From positions 1 through 33,627 of the forward strand of contig CAYOWC010000019.1 in the NCBI GenBank assembly GCA_964407525.1: DNA of 33,627 nucleotides, written 5' to 3'. Source of the DNA: DUZB01 sp964407525 (lineage in GTDB: Bacteria; Desulfobacterota; DSM-4660; Desulfatiglandales; Desulfatiglandaceae). A program made the translations under genes and the position numbers. Shown here piece by piece: positions 24,280 through 32,154 of the stretch. Positions within the stretch are counted from its first letter, which is position 1; each line of letters starts with the position of its first letter. Under the pieces are notes generated by a model that had not been told where the DNA came from, searched no databases, and saw only the letters and a list, made by a program, of their open reading frames with translations.

Positions 24280-25278
24280 ATGAATGATCGCATGCTTGCA
24301 CTGGATACAGGGGCAAAAGGTAAACGTTTCTTAGGTATTGCAGCGCTTCTTGTAGTTGTTGCCTGCCTTGCTTTGTTTCCATTTGTTGTGACCAATCGGT
24401 TCTACATTAGTCTCGTAAACGAAATGCTGATCTATGGCCTTCTTGCCATGAGTCTTGATGTGCTCCTGGGATATACGGGACTTCTTTCTTTCATGCACAA
24501 TGCTTATATGGGAGTAGGGGCGTACACTGTAGGTCTGTTTTTGATTCATGTGTCTCCCTCATCTGTCTGGTTGGCAGGTCTTGCAGGCATTGTTGTGACT
24601 TTGTTAATAGCCTTGCCCGTAGGGTGGGTGCAGGTAAGAACAGGTGGCCTTGCGTTTGCCTTGCTGACACTTGCTTTCGGGATGATGTTCTATACCATCG
24701 TATGGAAATGGTATGACCTAACAGGAGGCGACGATGGCCTGATGGGAGTTCCACAGCCTGATATTTCATTGGGGGGGATCTCGCTGGGCAGTTCCGGAGA
24801 CCCCACAAGCATGTATCTTTTTACCCTGTTCATGGTTCTGATCGCCTTTCTGCTTACGTGGCGGATTATTCACTCGCCCTTCGGCGCTGTTCTTGAGGCC
24901 ATCAGAGAAAATGAGGAGCGGGCATCTTTTGTAGGCATCAATGTGCGGCGGTACAAACTGTACGGGTGGATGTATGCCTGTATGTTAGCCAGTGTGAGCG
25001 GAGGGCTCTTTATCCTTTATAGAGGTTATATCGGTCCTACGACTATGAGCGCCTTCGCAGGAGCCGGGGTTCTGATGATGGTTCTTCTCGGAGGTATGGG
25101 AACACTCTGGGGGCCGATTGTCGGGGCCGGTATTTTTCTCTTCATGCAGGATTATATCAGCACCATGACCGAACACTGGGAGCTTTTTGTGGGATTGGTG
25201 GTCATTCTTTTAGTTCTGTTCATGCCCCGTGGTTTTGCAGGCCTGGGCGATTACGTGATGCGTTTCAAAAAAGGATAG
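24280..25278 (+). CDS. livM: Liv-type ABC transporter permease
   Basis: This is a 332-aa membrane protein from the ATG at 24280, which has GGAAGG about 10 bases ahead. An earlier in-frame start at 24232 lies inside the previous gene. MSLDVLLGYTGLLSFMHNAYMG is the typical LivM opening, and AIRENEERASFVGINVRRYKL is the ATPase-contacting loop. The C-terminal VLLGGMGTLWGPIVGAGIFL matches the family. It forms a heteromeric channel with the LivH-type protein. Confidence 0.93.
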   Translation: MNDRMLALDTGAKGKRFLGIAALLVVVACLALFPFVVTNRFYISLVNEMLIYGLLAMSLDVLLGYTGLLSFMHNAYMGVGAYTVGLFLIHVSPSSVWLAGLAGIVVTLLIALPVGWVQVRTGGLAFALLTLAFGMMFYTIVWKWYDLTGGDDGLMGVPQPDISLGGISLGSSGDPTSMYLFTLFMVLIAFLLTWRIIHSPFGAVLEAIRENEERASFVGINVRRYKLYGWMYACMLASVSGGLFILYRGYIGPTTMSAFAGAGVLMMVLLGGMGTLWGPIVGAGIFLFMQDYISTMTEHWELFVGLVVILLVLFMPRGFAGLGDYVMRFKKG

Positions 25279-25287
25279 GAGAGGTCG

Positions 25288-26031
25288 ATGACCACATTGC
25301 TGAATACAGAGAGCCTGCGCAAGCAGTTTGGGGGAGTGTTGGCTGTCAACGATGTGAATGCCCAGTTTAAGGCGAACAGTCTCAAATCGATTATCGGACC
25401 CAATGGGGCTGGAAAGACAACGCTCATCAATTTAATTACCGGTCGTCTGCCAACAACTTCCGGGGCTGTTTTTTTTCAGGGAAGAGAGATTACCAACAAG
25501 TCTCCGGACCAACTGGTCAAGGTTGGGATCTGTCGAACATTTCAGATAACGAGCATTTTTCTGGGTTTGACGGTTTTTGAGAATGTTCGCATCTGCAAAC
25601 AGATTCAGCGGGGGGGATCTTTCAAGCTGTTCTCCTCCAAGCACGGTTTGAAAAAGGTGAACGATGAGTCCTGGGAAATACTGGATCGCCTGGATCTGCA
25701 GGATGTGGCCAATGTTCCCGCCACAAACCTGGCTCATGGAGATCAACGCCTCCTTGAAGTGGCTATGGCGCTGGCGGGTGAACCAAAAATTCTTTTTCTG
25801 GATGAACCCACGGCCGGGATGTCTCCTACGGAAACAGAGCATATTGCACTCCTTATCAAAAAATTGTCGGAGAAGGTTGCCGTTGTTTTGGTGGAACACG
25901 ATATGGATGTGGTGATGTCCATTTCGGACGAAATTACCGTTTTGAACCAGGGGATGATTATTGCGGATGGTACGCCTAATGAAATCAAAGGGAATGCTGT
26001 GGTAAAGGAGGCATACCTTGGCCATGAATAA
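25288..26031 (+). CDS. livG: Liv-type ABC transporter ATP-binding protein
   Basis: This is a 247-aa ATPase. Walker A GPNGAGKTT, the Q-loop region (CRTFQITSIFLGLTVFENV), a signature in degenerate form (LAHGDQRLLE in place of LSGGQQ, as in the LivG branch), Walker B ILFLDEPTAGMS and H-loop LVEHDMDVV are present. The start has AGGAG shortly before it. The gene overlaps the next ATPase gene by 14 bases if the TTG start of the latter is used. Confidence 0.93.
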   Translation: MTTLLNTESLRKQFGGVLAVNDVNAQFKANSLKSIIGPNGAGKTTLINLITGRLPTTSGAVFFQGREITNKSPDQLVKVGICRTFQITSIFLGLTVFENVRICKQIQRGGSFKLFSSKHGLKKVNDESWEILDRLDLQDVANVPATNLAHGDQRLLEVAMALAGEPKILFLDEPTAGMSPTETEHIALLIKKLSEKVAVVLVEHDMDVVMSISDEITVLNQGMIIADGTPNEIKGNAVVKEAYLGHE

Positions 26032-26752
26032 ACCACCAGAAAAAAAACTTCTTGAACTATCAGACCTGCAGACTTATTACGGAAGAAGCCATATCATTCA
26101 AGGTCTGTCCATGTATATCAGGGAACATGAAGCCGTCTCCATCCTGGGAAGAAATGGTGTGGGAAAAACAACCACCCTTCGTTCCATCATGGGATTAACC
26201 CCGCCGAAATCGGGAGAAATTGTAATCGATGGAGAAAACACGGCGAAATGGCCGCCCCATAAAGTTTTCAAAAAGGGGGTTTCCTATGTTCCGGCGGAAA
26301 GGCACATCTTCCCTGGCCTGAGCGTAGAAGAAAACCTGAAACTGGCCGCGACGCTCGTGAAGAAAGAAAACGACTGGACGATGGAAAAGATCTATGGACA
26401 TTTTCCTATTCTCAAGAGCAGGCGTAAGCAAGACGGATCCACCCTGAGTGGTGGGGAGCAACAGATGCTTGCCATTGGGCGTGCGTTGATGGGAAATCCT
26501 GTTCTGATGCTTCTCGATGAACCGTCCCAGGGATTGGCCCCGCTGCTTGTTACGGGAGTTATTGAGCCCATACTGATTTTCTGCGTGGAATATGGACTGA
26601 CTCTCCTGATTGTAGAACAGAACTATCGGATGGCGTTAAAGATTGCATCCCGGCATTATCTGATGGGCACAAAAGGGAAGATAGGCGGGACGGCCACATC
26701 AGAGGAACTGAATGCCGATGATGAAATTATTAGACAGCATCTGTCTGTTTGA
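26018..26752 (+). CDS. livF: Liv-type ABC transporter ATP-binding protein
   Basis: This is a 244-aa ATPase with Walker A GRNGVGKTT, signature LSGGEQQML, Walker B LMLLDEPSQGLAP and H-loop LIVEQNYRMAL, all as in LivF. AAGGAGG (26005-26011) lies 6 bases before a TTG at 26018 and 12 before an ATG at 26024. The TTG has ideal spacing and is used here, and the ATG is the alternative. It is the last gene of the transporter set and precedes the methyltransferase genes by 82 bases. Confidence 0.92.
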   Translation: MAMNKPPEKKLLELSDLQTYYGRSHIIQGLSMYIREHEAVSILGRNGVGKTTTLRSIMGLTPPKSGEIVIDGENTAKWPPHKVFKKGVSYVPAERHIFPGLSVEENLKLAATLVKKENDWTMEKIYGHFPILKSRRKQDGSTLSGGEQQMLAIGRALMGNPVLMLLDEPSQGLAPLLVTGVIEPILIFCVEYGLTLLIVEQNYRMALKIASRHYLMGTKGKIGGTATSEELNADDEIIRQHLSV

Positions 26753-26806
26753 GCCGTCAGAGACAGAAAAAACGAACCGCAGATTGACGAAGTAAGGAGT
26801 TTTGAA

Positions 26807-26851
26807 ATGGCAGAAATGAGTCTGAGGAGAAATCATGATGTGGAGTTTTGA
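26807..26851 (+). CDS. possible 14-residue leader peptide
   Basis: An ATG at 26807 with AAGGAG placed 8 bases upstream opens a short frame, MAEMSLRRNHDVEF, that ends inside the MtrH-like gene in another frame. It may couple translation to the methyltransferase gene or be the remnant of a lost gene. With 14 residues, this rests on the strong ribosome-binding site only. Confidence 0.25.
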   Translation: MAEMSLRRNHDVEF

Positions 26852-27785
26852 AACAGAACAGAAAGTTTGTGAAGTGGGGGGAGTGAAATTTGGTGGCCGC
26901 CCTGGACAGTTCCCGACGGTTGTCTGTTCCTCTATTTTTCAAAAAGGGGACCGGGTTTTTGAGGGGAAACGAAAAGAAGGGTTTGACGAAAAAAAAGCGG
27001 AAGAATTGCTGAAAGAGCAGGAAAAATTTTCCCAGGAAACCGGCGTTCCGGGGATGGCCGATATCGTAGCCAACACGGGAAAGGAATTTGAACGGTACGT
27101 GGATTTTGTGACCTCAGTCAGTGATATGCCTTTTTGTGTGGATGCATGGCAGATGAAACCGAAACTGGCAGGGGCCGCCTATTGCGCTGAGAAGGGTTTG
27201 CTGGACCGTATGTTTTATAACAGCCTGACGGTCTGGGAAGAAGACCTGGAAACGGAAATTCGCGAGATTCACCAGATGGGGGTCAAGCATGTGCTGCTGG
27301 TGGCCTTTGATATGGCAGACCAGATGCCCAGTGGACGTATTACCGGAACCCAGAAGATACTGGATGCCATGGAGAAAGTTGGCGCATCGTTTGAGAGTAT
27401 TTTTGTCGACACCTCCGTGATGAACGGGCCGGCAACCGCGTTTTGCGGTATCGCCAATCGGATGATTAAGGAAAAATGGGGATTTCCTGCGGCCAGTGCG
27501 CCATCGAACGGGTCCTATATGTGGAAACAGGCTCGTGAACAGTGGGGATTCAAAGGATGGTCCGCTGCTGATGCCGGATTGGAGTCCCTGGCGGCTTTCC
27601 TCTACCATGACATGATCTTTTCAGGGCCAATGGCTGGAGCCACACGCATTTTTCCAGCTGTAGCTATGGCCGATGCCTTTACGGCCTCTGCTGTTTTTGC
27701 TGAAAACAAAGCGCTGCCGGAACTGGAAAGCCATCCCCTGAACAAACTTTTTCCCGAATTCGTGGACCAACTGAAGGGAATGTAA
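26835..27785 (+). CDS. MtrH-like methyltransferase (methylcorrinoid:tetrahydrofolate, MT2 type)
   Basis: This 316-aa protein belongs to the MtrH family (methyltransferase subunit H of methanogens). The opening FETEQKVCEVGGVKFGGRPG and SSIFQKGDRVFEG match that family, followed by GVPGMADIVANTGKEFERYVDFV, a likely pterin-binding TIM-barrel segment. In bacterial corrinoid demethylation systems (O-demethylases of acetogens, glycine-betaine MtgA) this family moves the methyl group from the methylated corrinoid protein to tetrahydrofolate. It is the first gene of the corrinoid set. Two adjacent ATG codons share the AGGAG site, and the first is used. Confidence 0.9.
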   Translation: MMWSFETEQKVCEVGGVKFGGRPGQFPTVVCSSIFQKGDRVFEGKRKEGFDEKKAEELLKEQEKFSQETGVPGMADIVANTGKEFERYVDFVTSVSDMPFCVDAWQMKPKLAGAAYCAEKGLLDRMFYNSLTVWEEDLETEIREIHQMGVKHVLLVAFDMADQMPSGRITGTQKILDAMEKVGASFESIFVDTSVMNGPATAFCGIANRMIKEKWGFPAASAPSNGSYMWKQAREQWGFKGWSAADAGLESLAAFLYHDMIFSGPMAGATRIFPAVAMADAFTASAVFAENKALPELESHPLNKLFPEFVDQLKGM

Positions 27786-27806
27786 ATTAAGCCATTCGCT
27801 GTCAGT

Positions 27807-27848
27807 TAACACCTAACACCTAACATCTAACGGCTAACAGCTAATAGC
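27807..27848. repeat. heptamer tandem repeat, TAACACC/TAACAGC units
   Basis: Six 7-base units (TAACACC twice, then TAACATC, TAACGGC, TAACAGC, TAATAGC) run without a break in the 86-base spacer between the MtrH-like and first UroD-like genes. The last part is inverted again at 29623-29640. Confidence 0.8.
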
Positions 27849-27871
27849 TTATAAATACAAGGAGCAACTTC

Positions 27872-28927
27872 ATGACGACAATGACGCCAAAAGAGAGGGT
27901 AAAGGGCTTTTTTAATCGAGAACCGATAGACCGGATGCCCTGTTTCAGCGGTATGGGAACGGTGACGATACAGGCTATCGAAAAAATGGGTATTCGGTTT
28001 GCCCAGGTGCATGGATCGGCCGAATACCTGGCAGGTTCAGCCATTACAACCGCTGAGATGTTCGGCTTTGACGGCGTAGTGGTTCCTTATGACATGTGCA
28101 CGGTTCCCGAAGCCTTGGGACGTGGCGCCAGTCTTTATGAGGATGCGGACGGTATTTTGTATCCGACGGTGCCTTCCAAGTGGGCAAATCTGGACGAGGT
28201 GGATATGCCCGAAGACCTCAGCAGTATTTTTGGCCAGGGACGTATGCCTGTGGTAGATGAGGCTATCGGCATTGTTAAAGCCCATGAAAACGGCAAACTG
28301 GCCGTGGGCGGATGGGTGCTTGGGCCTTTTACCATGGGGGGGCAGTTGATTGAGCTGGATGTGCTTTTGAAGGGGTTAAGGAAGGACAAGGAACGTGTGG
28401 AAGCGTTTCTCACGAAAATGACGGACCTGGTCATCGCCGTGGCCCAGCACTACCAGAAACTGGGTGTTGATTTCATGAACATCCGTGAGATGGGGTCGGG
28501 CACGGATCTTCTTTCTCCGCGCATGTGGAAGACGCTGATCAAGCCCAATCTTGAGCGGGTTTTCGATGCATTGGATTCACCGAAAATCAACCATATCTGT
28601 GGCGGAACCGACCTGATTATCGAAATGATGAACGATTGTGGCGCTGATGCAGTGAGTGTGGACCAGAAAAATAATGTGGTGGAGACTCGGAAAAAATTAG
28701 GGAATGACGCCATGATCCTTGGGAACTTTGATCCGTACGGAACGCTGGTCCAGATGGATGCTTCGGATGTGGGTGCGGTGATCAAGAAATGTATTGACGA
28801 TGGTGTTGACGCGGTGTGGCCTGGTTGTGATATCTGGCCGGACGTAAAAATGGAAAACATGGAAGCCTATATACAGGCTGTCCGCGAATATGGCAAGGCG
28901 GCTACGTCCGCCGTGGGAAGGCTTTAG
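27872..28927 (+). CDS. UroD-superfamily methyltransferase, MtaA/MtbA-like
   Basis: This is a 351-aa TIM-barrel protein of the uroporphyrinogen-decarboxylase superfamily. The opening MTPKERVKGFFNREPIDRMP and the motif GFDGVVVPYDMCTVPEALG match the methylcobamide:CoM methyltransferase branch (MtaA/MtbA). Zinc ligands are visible: H241 and C243 (NHICGGTD) and C319 (WPGCDIW). UroD-type enzymes serve as methoxyl-substrate:corrinoid methyltransferases in O-demethylating bacteria. With no MttB-type gene in view, this is a candidate for the substrate-demethylating enzyme. The downstream corrinoid-protein gene follows by 10 bases with a strong ribosome-binding site. Confidence 0.88.
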   Translation: MTTMTPKERVKGFFNREPIDRMPCFSGMGTVTIQAIEKMGIRFAQVHGSAEYLAGSAITTAEMFGFDGVVVPYDMCTVPEALGRGASLYEDADGILYPTVPSKWANLDEVDMPEDLSSIFGQGRMPVVDEAIGIVKAHENGKLAVGGWVLGPFTMGGQLIELDVLLKGLRKDKERVEAFLTKMTDLVIAVAQHYQKLGVDFMNIREMGSGTDLLSPRMWKTLIKPNLERVFDALDSPKINHICGGTDLIIEMMNDCGADAVSVDQKNNVVETRKKLGNDAMILGNFDPYGTLVQMDASDVGAVIKKCIDDGVDAVWPGCDIWPDVKMENMEAYIQAVREYGKAATSAVGRL

Positions 28928-28937
28928 GAGGAACACT

Positions 28938-29615
28938 ATGGGAAAAGAAGAACTGAGAAAAGAATTGTTGAAGACCCTGCATGAGGGAGTAGTTGAGTTT
29001 GAAGAGGATCAGGTCAGGGAAGCCGCCCAGAGGGTGCTGGACGAAGGCCTGAACGCCTATGACGCGGTGATGAACGGCCTTGCCGCGGGTATGCAGGAGG
29101 TGGGCGATCTTTACGACCAGCAGGAATATTTTGTCCCCGAGCTGCTCATGGCGGCTGATGCGCTCTATATTGGTCTGGACATCCTGAAACCTCACATTAC
29201 CCTGGCAGATCTTGGGGACAGTCCTAAAGGACAGGTGGTTATCGGCACGGTTCAGGGGGATGTGCATGACATTGGCAAGAATATCATCAAGATGATGTTC
29301 GATGTGGCCGGTTTTACGGTCCACGATCTGGGTCGGGACGTACCCCTTGAGAAGTTTGTAGAAGAACAGCTTCGCACAGATTCAGAGATTGTGGCTCTTT
29401 CCGCCATGATGACCACTACCATGATGGGCATGGAAAAGGTCATCAAAATGATCAAGGATAAAAACCCCGATGTGGCAATTATGTTGGGCGGCGCGCCCGT
29501 CACCAGCGATACGGCCGACCTGTTTGGGGCTGACGGGTATGCGGAATCTGCAGGAAACGCGGTCCAGGAGGCGATCAAGATGATCGGACGGCTGCGGGAA
29601 ATGCAGGCGAAGTGA
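28938..29615 (+). CDS. corrinoid (methyl-accepting) protein, MtbC/MttC/MtgC type
   Basis: This is a 225-aa carrier. The N-terminal helical cap domain (about 1-90) includes NAYDAVMNGLAAGMQEVGDLYD. The B12-binding Rossmann domain (about 95-225) has the base-off signature D108-x-H110-x2-G113 in GDVHDIGKNI, then LSAMMTTTMMGMEK and MLGGAPVT. H110 is the lower cobalt ligand in this family. The ATG at 28938 follows TAGGAGG by 6 bases; an upstream frame start at 28890 lies in the preceding gene. It accepts the methyl group from the substrate and delivers it to the MtrH-like enzyme. Confidence 0.95.
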   Translation: MGKEELRKELLKTLHEGVVEFEEDQVREAAQRVLDEGLNAYDAVMNGLAAGMQEVGDLYDQQEYFVPELLMAADALYIGLDILKPHITLADLGDSPKGQVVIGTVQGDVHDIGKNIIKMMFDVAGFTVHDLGRDVPLEKFVEEQLRTDSEIVALSAMMTTTMMGMEKVIKMIKDKNPDVAIMLGGAPVTSDTADLFGADGYAESAGNAVQEAIKMIGRLREMQAK

Positions 29616-29622
29616 TTCACCT

Positions 29623-29640
29623 AGCTGTTAGCTATTAGCC
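29623..29640. repeat. inverted copy of the TAACAGC heptamer repeat
   Basis: AGCTGTTAGCTATTAGCC is, on the other strand, made of the same 7-base units as the array ending at 27848 and matches its last 18 bases at 16 of 18 positions. The two copies flank the UroD-like and corrinoid-protein genes in inverted orientation. Confidence 0.65.
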
Positions 29641-29644
29641 TTTT

Positions 29645-29673
29645 TCGTTTCCATGCTGGACCATGGGAACGAG
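29645..29673. repeat. REP-like hairpin ending in GGGAACGAG
   Basis: CGTTTCCATG (29646-29655) and CATGGGAACG (29662-29671) pair with one wobble around a 6-base loop, and the element ends GGGAACGAG, as does the palindrome at 2222-2246. It is therefore a member of the same extragenic family. Confidence 0.55.
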
Positions 29674-29691
29674 CAACCAGTAACGAGTAAC
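29671..29691. repeat. heptamer tandem repeat, GAGTAAC-like units
   Basis: Three 7-base units (GAGCAAC, CAGTAAC, GAGTAAC) follow the REP-like hairpin directly, just upstream of the ribosome-binding site of the RACE gene. Confidence 0.5.
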
Positions 29692-29721
29692 CAAACGAAG
29701 TTTCTGATGAGGAGTACCTGC

Positions 29722-31800
29722 ATGAGCGAAAAAGAAAAAGCCAAGGTGATTTTTCAACCATCGGGGCGTAGGGGGGAAGTCGAAAAAGGAATCAATGTTA
29801 TTGAGGCTTCGCGCCTTCTGGGCGTGGATATTGAAGCCCTTTGCGGAGAAAAAAAAGTGTGTGGCAAGTGCAAAGTCCGTATTGAGGAAGGCTCCTTTGA
29901 AAAGTTCGGAGTGGTTTCCGGCCTGGACCATGTGGGGCCCTGGCAGGAGGAAGAAGCGAAATTCATAACCCCTGAGGAACGGAAAGCCGGATTTCGGCTC
30001 GGATGTGTGGCCGAGATCACGGGAGATATTCTGGTTTTTGTGCCGGAAGAATCCCGCGCAGGCAAACAGGTGGTCAGCAAGGCGGCCAGGGATATTGAAA
30101 TCGATTGGAACCCTGCTGTGAAGGTCTATACGGTAACCGTTGTGCCCCCCACCATTCAGGATCCCCTCGGGGATTTTGAGCGAATGGCCGAGACTCTGAA
30201 AAAGGAAAACGGGCTGGATGATCTGGATATCGACCTGATGGCCCTTCGAGACCTGCCCAATGTTATCCGAAAAGGGGAATGGACCATCACGGCAGCGGTG
30301 TGGATGGATAAGGAAATCATCAAGGTCTGGCCGGGAAGGGTTGAAGACTATTATGGACTTGCCATTGATGTAGGCACCACCACTATTGCAGCATATCTGT
30401 GCAATATGCGCACCATGGAGGTGATAGACACAGTCTCCATGATGAACCCCCAGTGCAAATACGGGGAAGACGTCATGGCCCGCATAACCTTCCACATGCA
30501 GAATCCGGGTGGGCTTGAACGGATGAGTGACGACCTCATCGAAGGGCTCAATAACCTGGTGAAAAAAGGATGCGCGCAAACCTTTCCGCCCAAAAAGAAA
30601 AAGAAAGATGAAGAGGGCAAGGTTGTTAATGACGAAAACGGAAAGCCCGTTATGATGGAGGCGCCGAAAGAAGGCGTGAACTACCTGCGCCTTGACCCCT
30701 CCGATATTGTGGATCTGGCGCTGGGTGGAAACACGGCCATGCATCACATCCTGTTGAAACTGGACCCACAGTATGTGGGGCTGGCGCCCTTTCCACCGGT
30801 GGTACACCGAAGCCTGAACATTCGAGCGAGGGACTTGGGGATTCAGATAAACCATTCATCCAGGTTGTTCATTATGCCGAATGAAGCCGGTTTTGTGGGG
30901 GCGGATAATGTTTGTGTCCTGGTATGCGAGAAACCCCACCGAAGCGATGAGTTGCAGCTGATTATTGATATAGGCACGAACGGCGAATTGGTGTTGGGCA
31001 ACAAGCATAAACTGATTTCGTCCTCCTGTGCCACGGGACCTGCCCTCGAAGGGGCCCAACTGGCCTTTGGTATGCGTGCCGCGCCGGGGGCCATTGAGCG
31101 GATCAAAATTGATCCGGAAACCCACGATGTGGACTATAAAGTCATCGGTCGGGAAGCCTGGCTGAAGTACTCCAAGCCCGAGGAAATGCAGACGAAGGGG
31201 ATCTGTGGATCCGGAATCCTGGATGTCCTGGCGGAACTATACATCGCGGGAGTGGTTTTGAAAAGCGGCCGGTTTTCGAAAGAGCAGAAATCGAAGCGTT
31301 TTCGTAAGAACCCCGATAACCCCAGGCAGAAAGAATTTATCATTGCCTGGGCCAATGAGACGTCCATCGGAAAAGACGTGGTGATTACCCAGAAAGACAT
31401 TCGGCAGATTCAATTAGCGAAAGGCGCGCTGTACACCGGCTGTAAGCTTATGATGCAGCGAATGGGTGTGGAAAAACTAGATACCATAAAGATCGCCGGG
31501 GCTTTCGGCACCCATGTGGACAAGGAAAAGGCCCTCACCATGGGGTTGTTTCCTGATTGTGAATTGGACAGGGTGCAGTCCGTGGGGAATGCCGCAGGCG
31601 ATGGGGCGCGTGTCGTCCTTCTGGATCGCGATATGCGAAAGGATGCCGATTGGATATCGCGCAATGTGGAGTATATTGAACTGACCGTGGAAAAAAACTT
31701 TGAGCAAGAGTTTATGGAGTCAATGCAAATTCCTCATATGACGGCGAAATTTGAAAATTTAAAAGGGATTGTTCCCGAAGAAGTGTTGAACCAGAAATGA
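29722..31800 (+). CDS. reductive activator of corrinoid enzymes (RACE, COG3894, DUF4445 type)
   Basis: This 692-aa cytosolic protein keeps the corrinoid protein active by ATP-driven reduction of Co(II) to Co(I). Residues 1-100 are a plant-type [2Fe-2S] ferredoxin domain with C41, C47, C50 and C95 (CGEKKVCGKCKV, then GFRLGCVAE). A linker precedes the ASKHA-like ATPase part, which has LAIDVGTTTIAAYL, LALGGNTAMHHIL, LIIDIGTNGELVLGN and IAGAFGTHVDKEKA. A lysine-rich insert (KKKKKDEEGKVV) is not part of the usual core. AGGAG at 7 bases supports the ATG at 29722, and an ORF extension to 29653 is rejected. The gene is followed directly by the small cysteine protein. Confidence 0.93.
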   Translation: MSEKEKAKVIFQPSGRRGEVEKGINVIEASRLLGVDIEALCGEKKVCGKCKVRIEEGSFEKFGVVSGLDHVGPWQEEEAKFITPEERKAGFRLGCVAEITGDILVFVPEESRAGKQVVSKAARDIEIDWNPAVKVYTVTVVPPTIQDPLGDFERMAETLKKENGLDDLDIDLMALRDLPNVIRKGEWTITAAVWMDKEIIKVWPGRVEDYYGLAIDVGTTTIAAYLCNMRTMEVIDTVSMMNPQCKYGEDVMARITFHMQNPGGLERMSDDLIEGLNNLVKKGCAQTFPPKKKKKDEEGKVVNDENGKPVMMEAPKEGVNYLRLDPSDIVDLALGGNTAMHHILLKLDPQYVGLAPFPPVVHRSLNIRARDLGIQINHSSRLFIMPNEAGFVGADNVCVLVCEKPHRSDELQLIIDIGTNGELVLGNKHKLISSSCATGPALEGAQLAFGMRAAPGAIERIKIDPETHDVDYKVIGREAWLKYSKPEEMQTKGICGSGILDVLAELYIAGVVLKSGRFSKEQKSKRFRKNPDNPRQKEFIIAWANETSIGKDVVITQKDIRQIQLAKGALYTGCKLMMQRMGVEKLDTIKIAGAFGTHVDKEKALTMGLFPDCELDRVQSVGNAAGDGARVVLLDRDMRKDADWISRNVEYIELTVEKNFEQEFMESMQIPHMTAKFENLKGIVPEEVLNQK

Positions 31801-32150
31801 TGGCGGAAAAAAAAGCAGACAAGGAAAACAAGGGCGGTACGGAACCGGTTCGGGTGGAAGTTGACCCCGGTATCTGTGGCTTTCAGTGCGGTATTGAAGC
31901 TTTTGGCGACGGGAGCAACGTGAAGTTGGTTATCCAATCGGATTGCGAACAGATAAAAAAACTGGGAACTCTTCTCGAAAGCATCAGCCTGAAGGATCTT
32001 TTCGTACCGCTAAGCAAAAGCCCCATTTTTATTTCCGCAGAAACATCCAGGTGCCATCTGGCCTGTCCCGTCCCATGGGCTGTGGTGAAGGCGGCAGAGG
32101 TGGCATTGGGTCTGGCGCTTCCGAAAGAGGCGGCGCTTCGGTTTTTATAG
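31797..32150 (+). CDS. small cysteine-rich protein of corrinoid clusters (resembles DUF6951)
   Basis: This is a 117-aa protein with five cysteines: C-x3-C in DPGICGFQCGIEAF, one in SDCEQI, and C-x3-C in RCHLACPVPW. The ending VKAAEVALGLALPKEAA fits a small uncharacterised family that I recall next to bacterial corrinoid methyltransferase and RACE genes. The gene overlaps the RACE stop (ATGATG over the TGA), so the two are translationally coupled. Its role is unknown. Metal or cluster binding, or assembly of the corrinoid or zinc enzymes, is inferred from the cysteine pattern and the neighbour. The family name is from memory and should be treated as tentative. Confidence 0.75.
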   Translation: MMAEKKADKENKGGTEPVRVEVDPGICGFQCGIEAFGDGSNVKLVIQSDCEQIKKLGTLLESISLKDLFVPLSKSPIFISAETSRCHLACPVPWAVVKAAEVALGLALPKEAALRFL

Positions 32151-32154
32151 ACGA

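Noticed and set aside
23604..24395. 263-residue open frame on the minus strand
   Set aside because: It is antisense to the LivH/LivM permease genes; its hydrophilic, histidine/asparagine-rich sequence is the expected complement of membrane-protein codons.
27807..27848. CRISPR-like short repeats
   Set aside because: Units are 7 bases in direct tandem with no spacers, so this is a microsatellite-type array.
29635..30855. 406-residue open frame on the minus strand
   Set aside because: It lies antisense to the well-supported RACE gene, has no recognisable domain, and its composition is that of a reverse-strand shadow.
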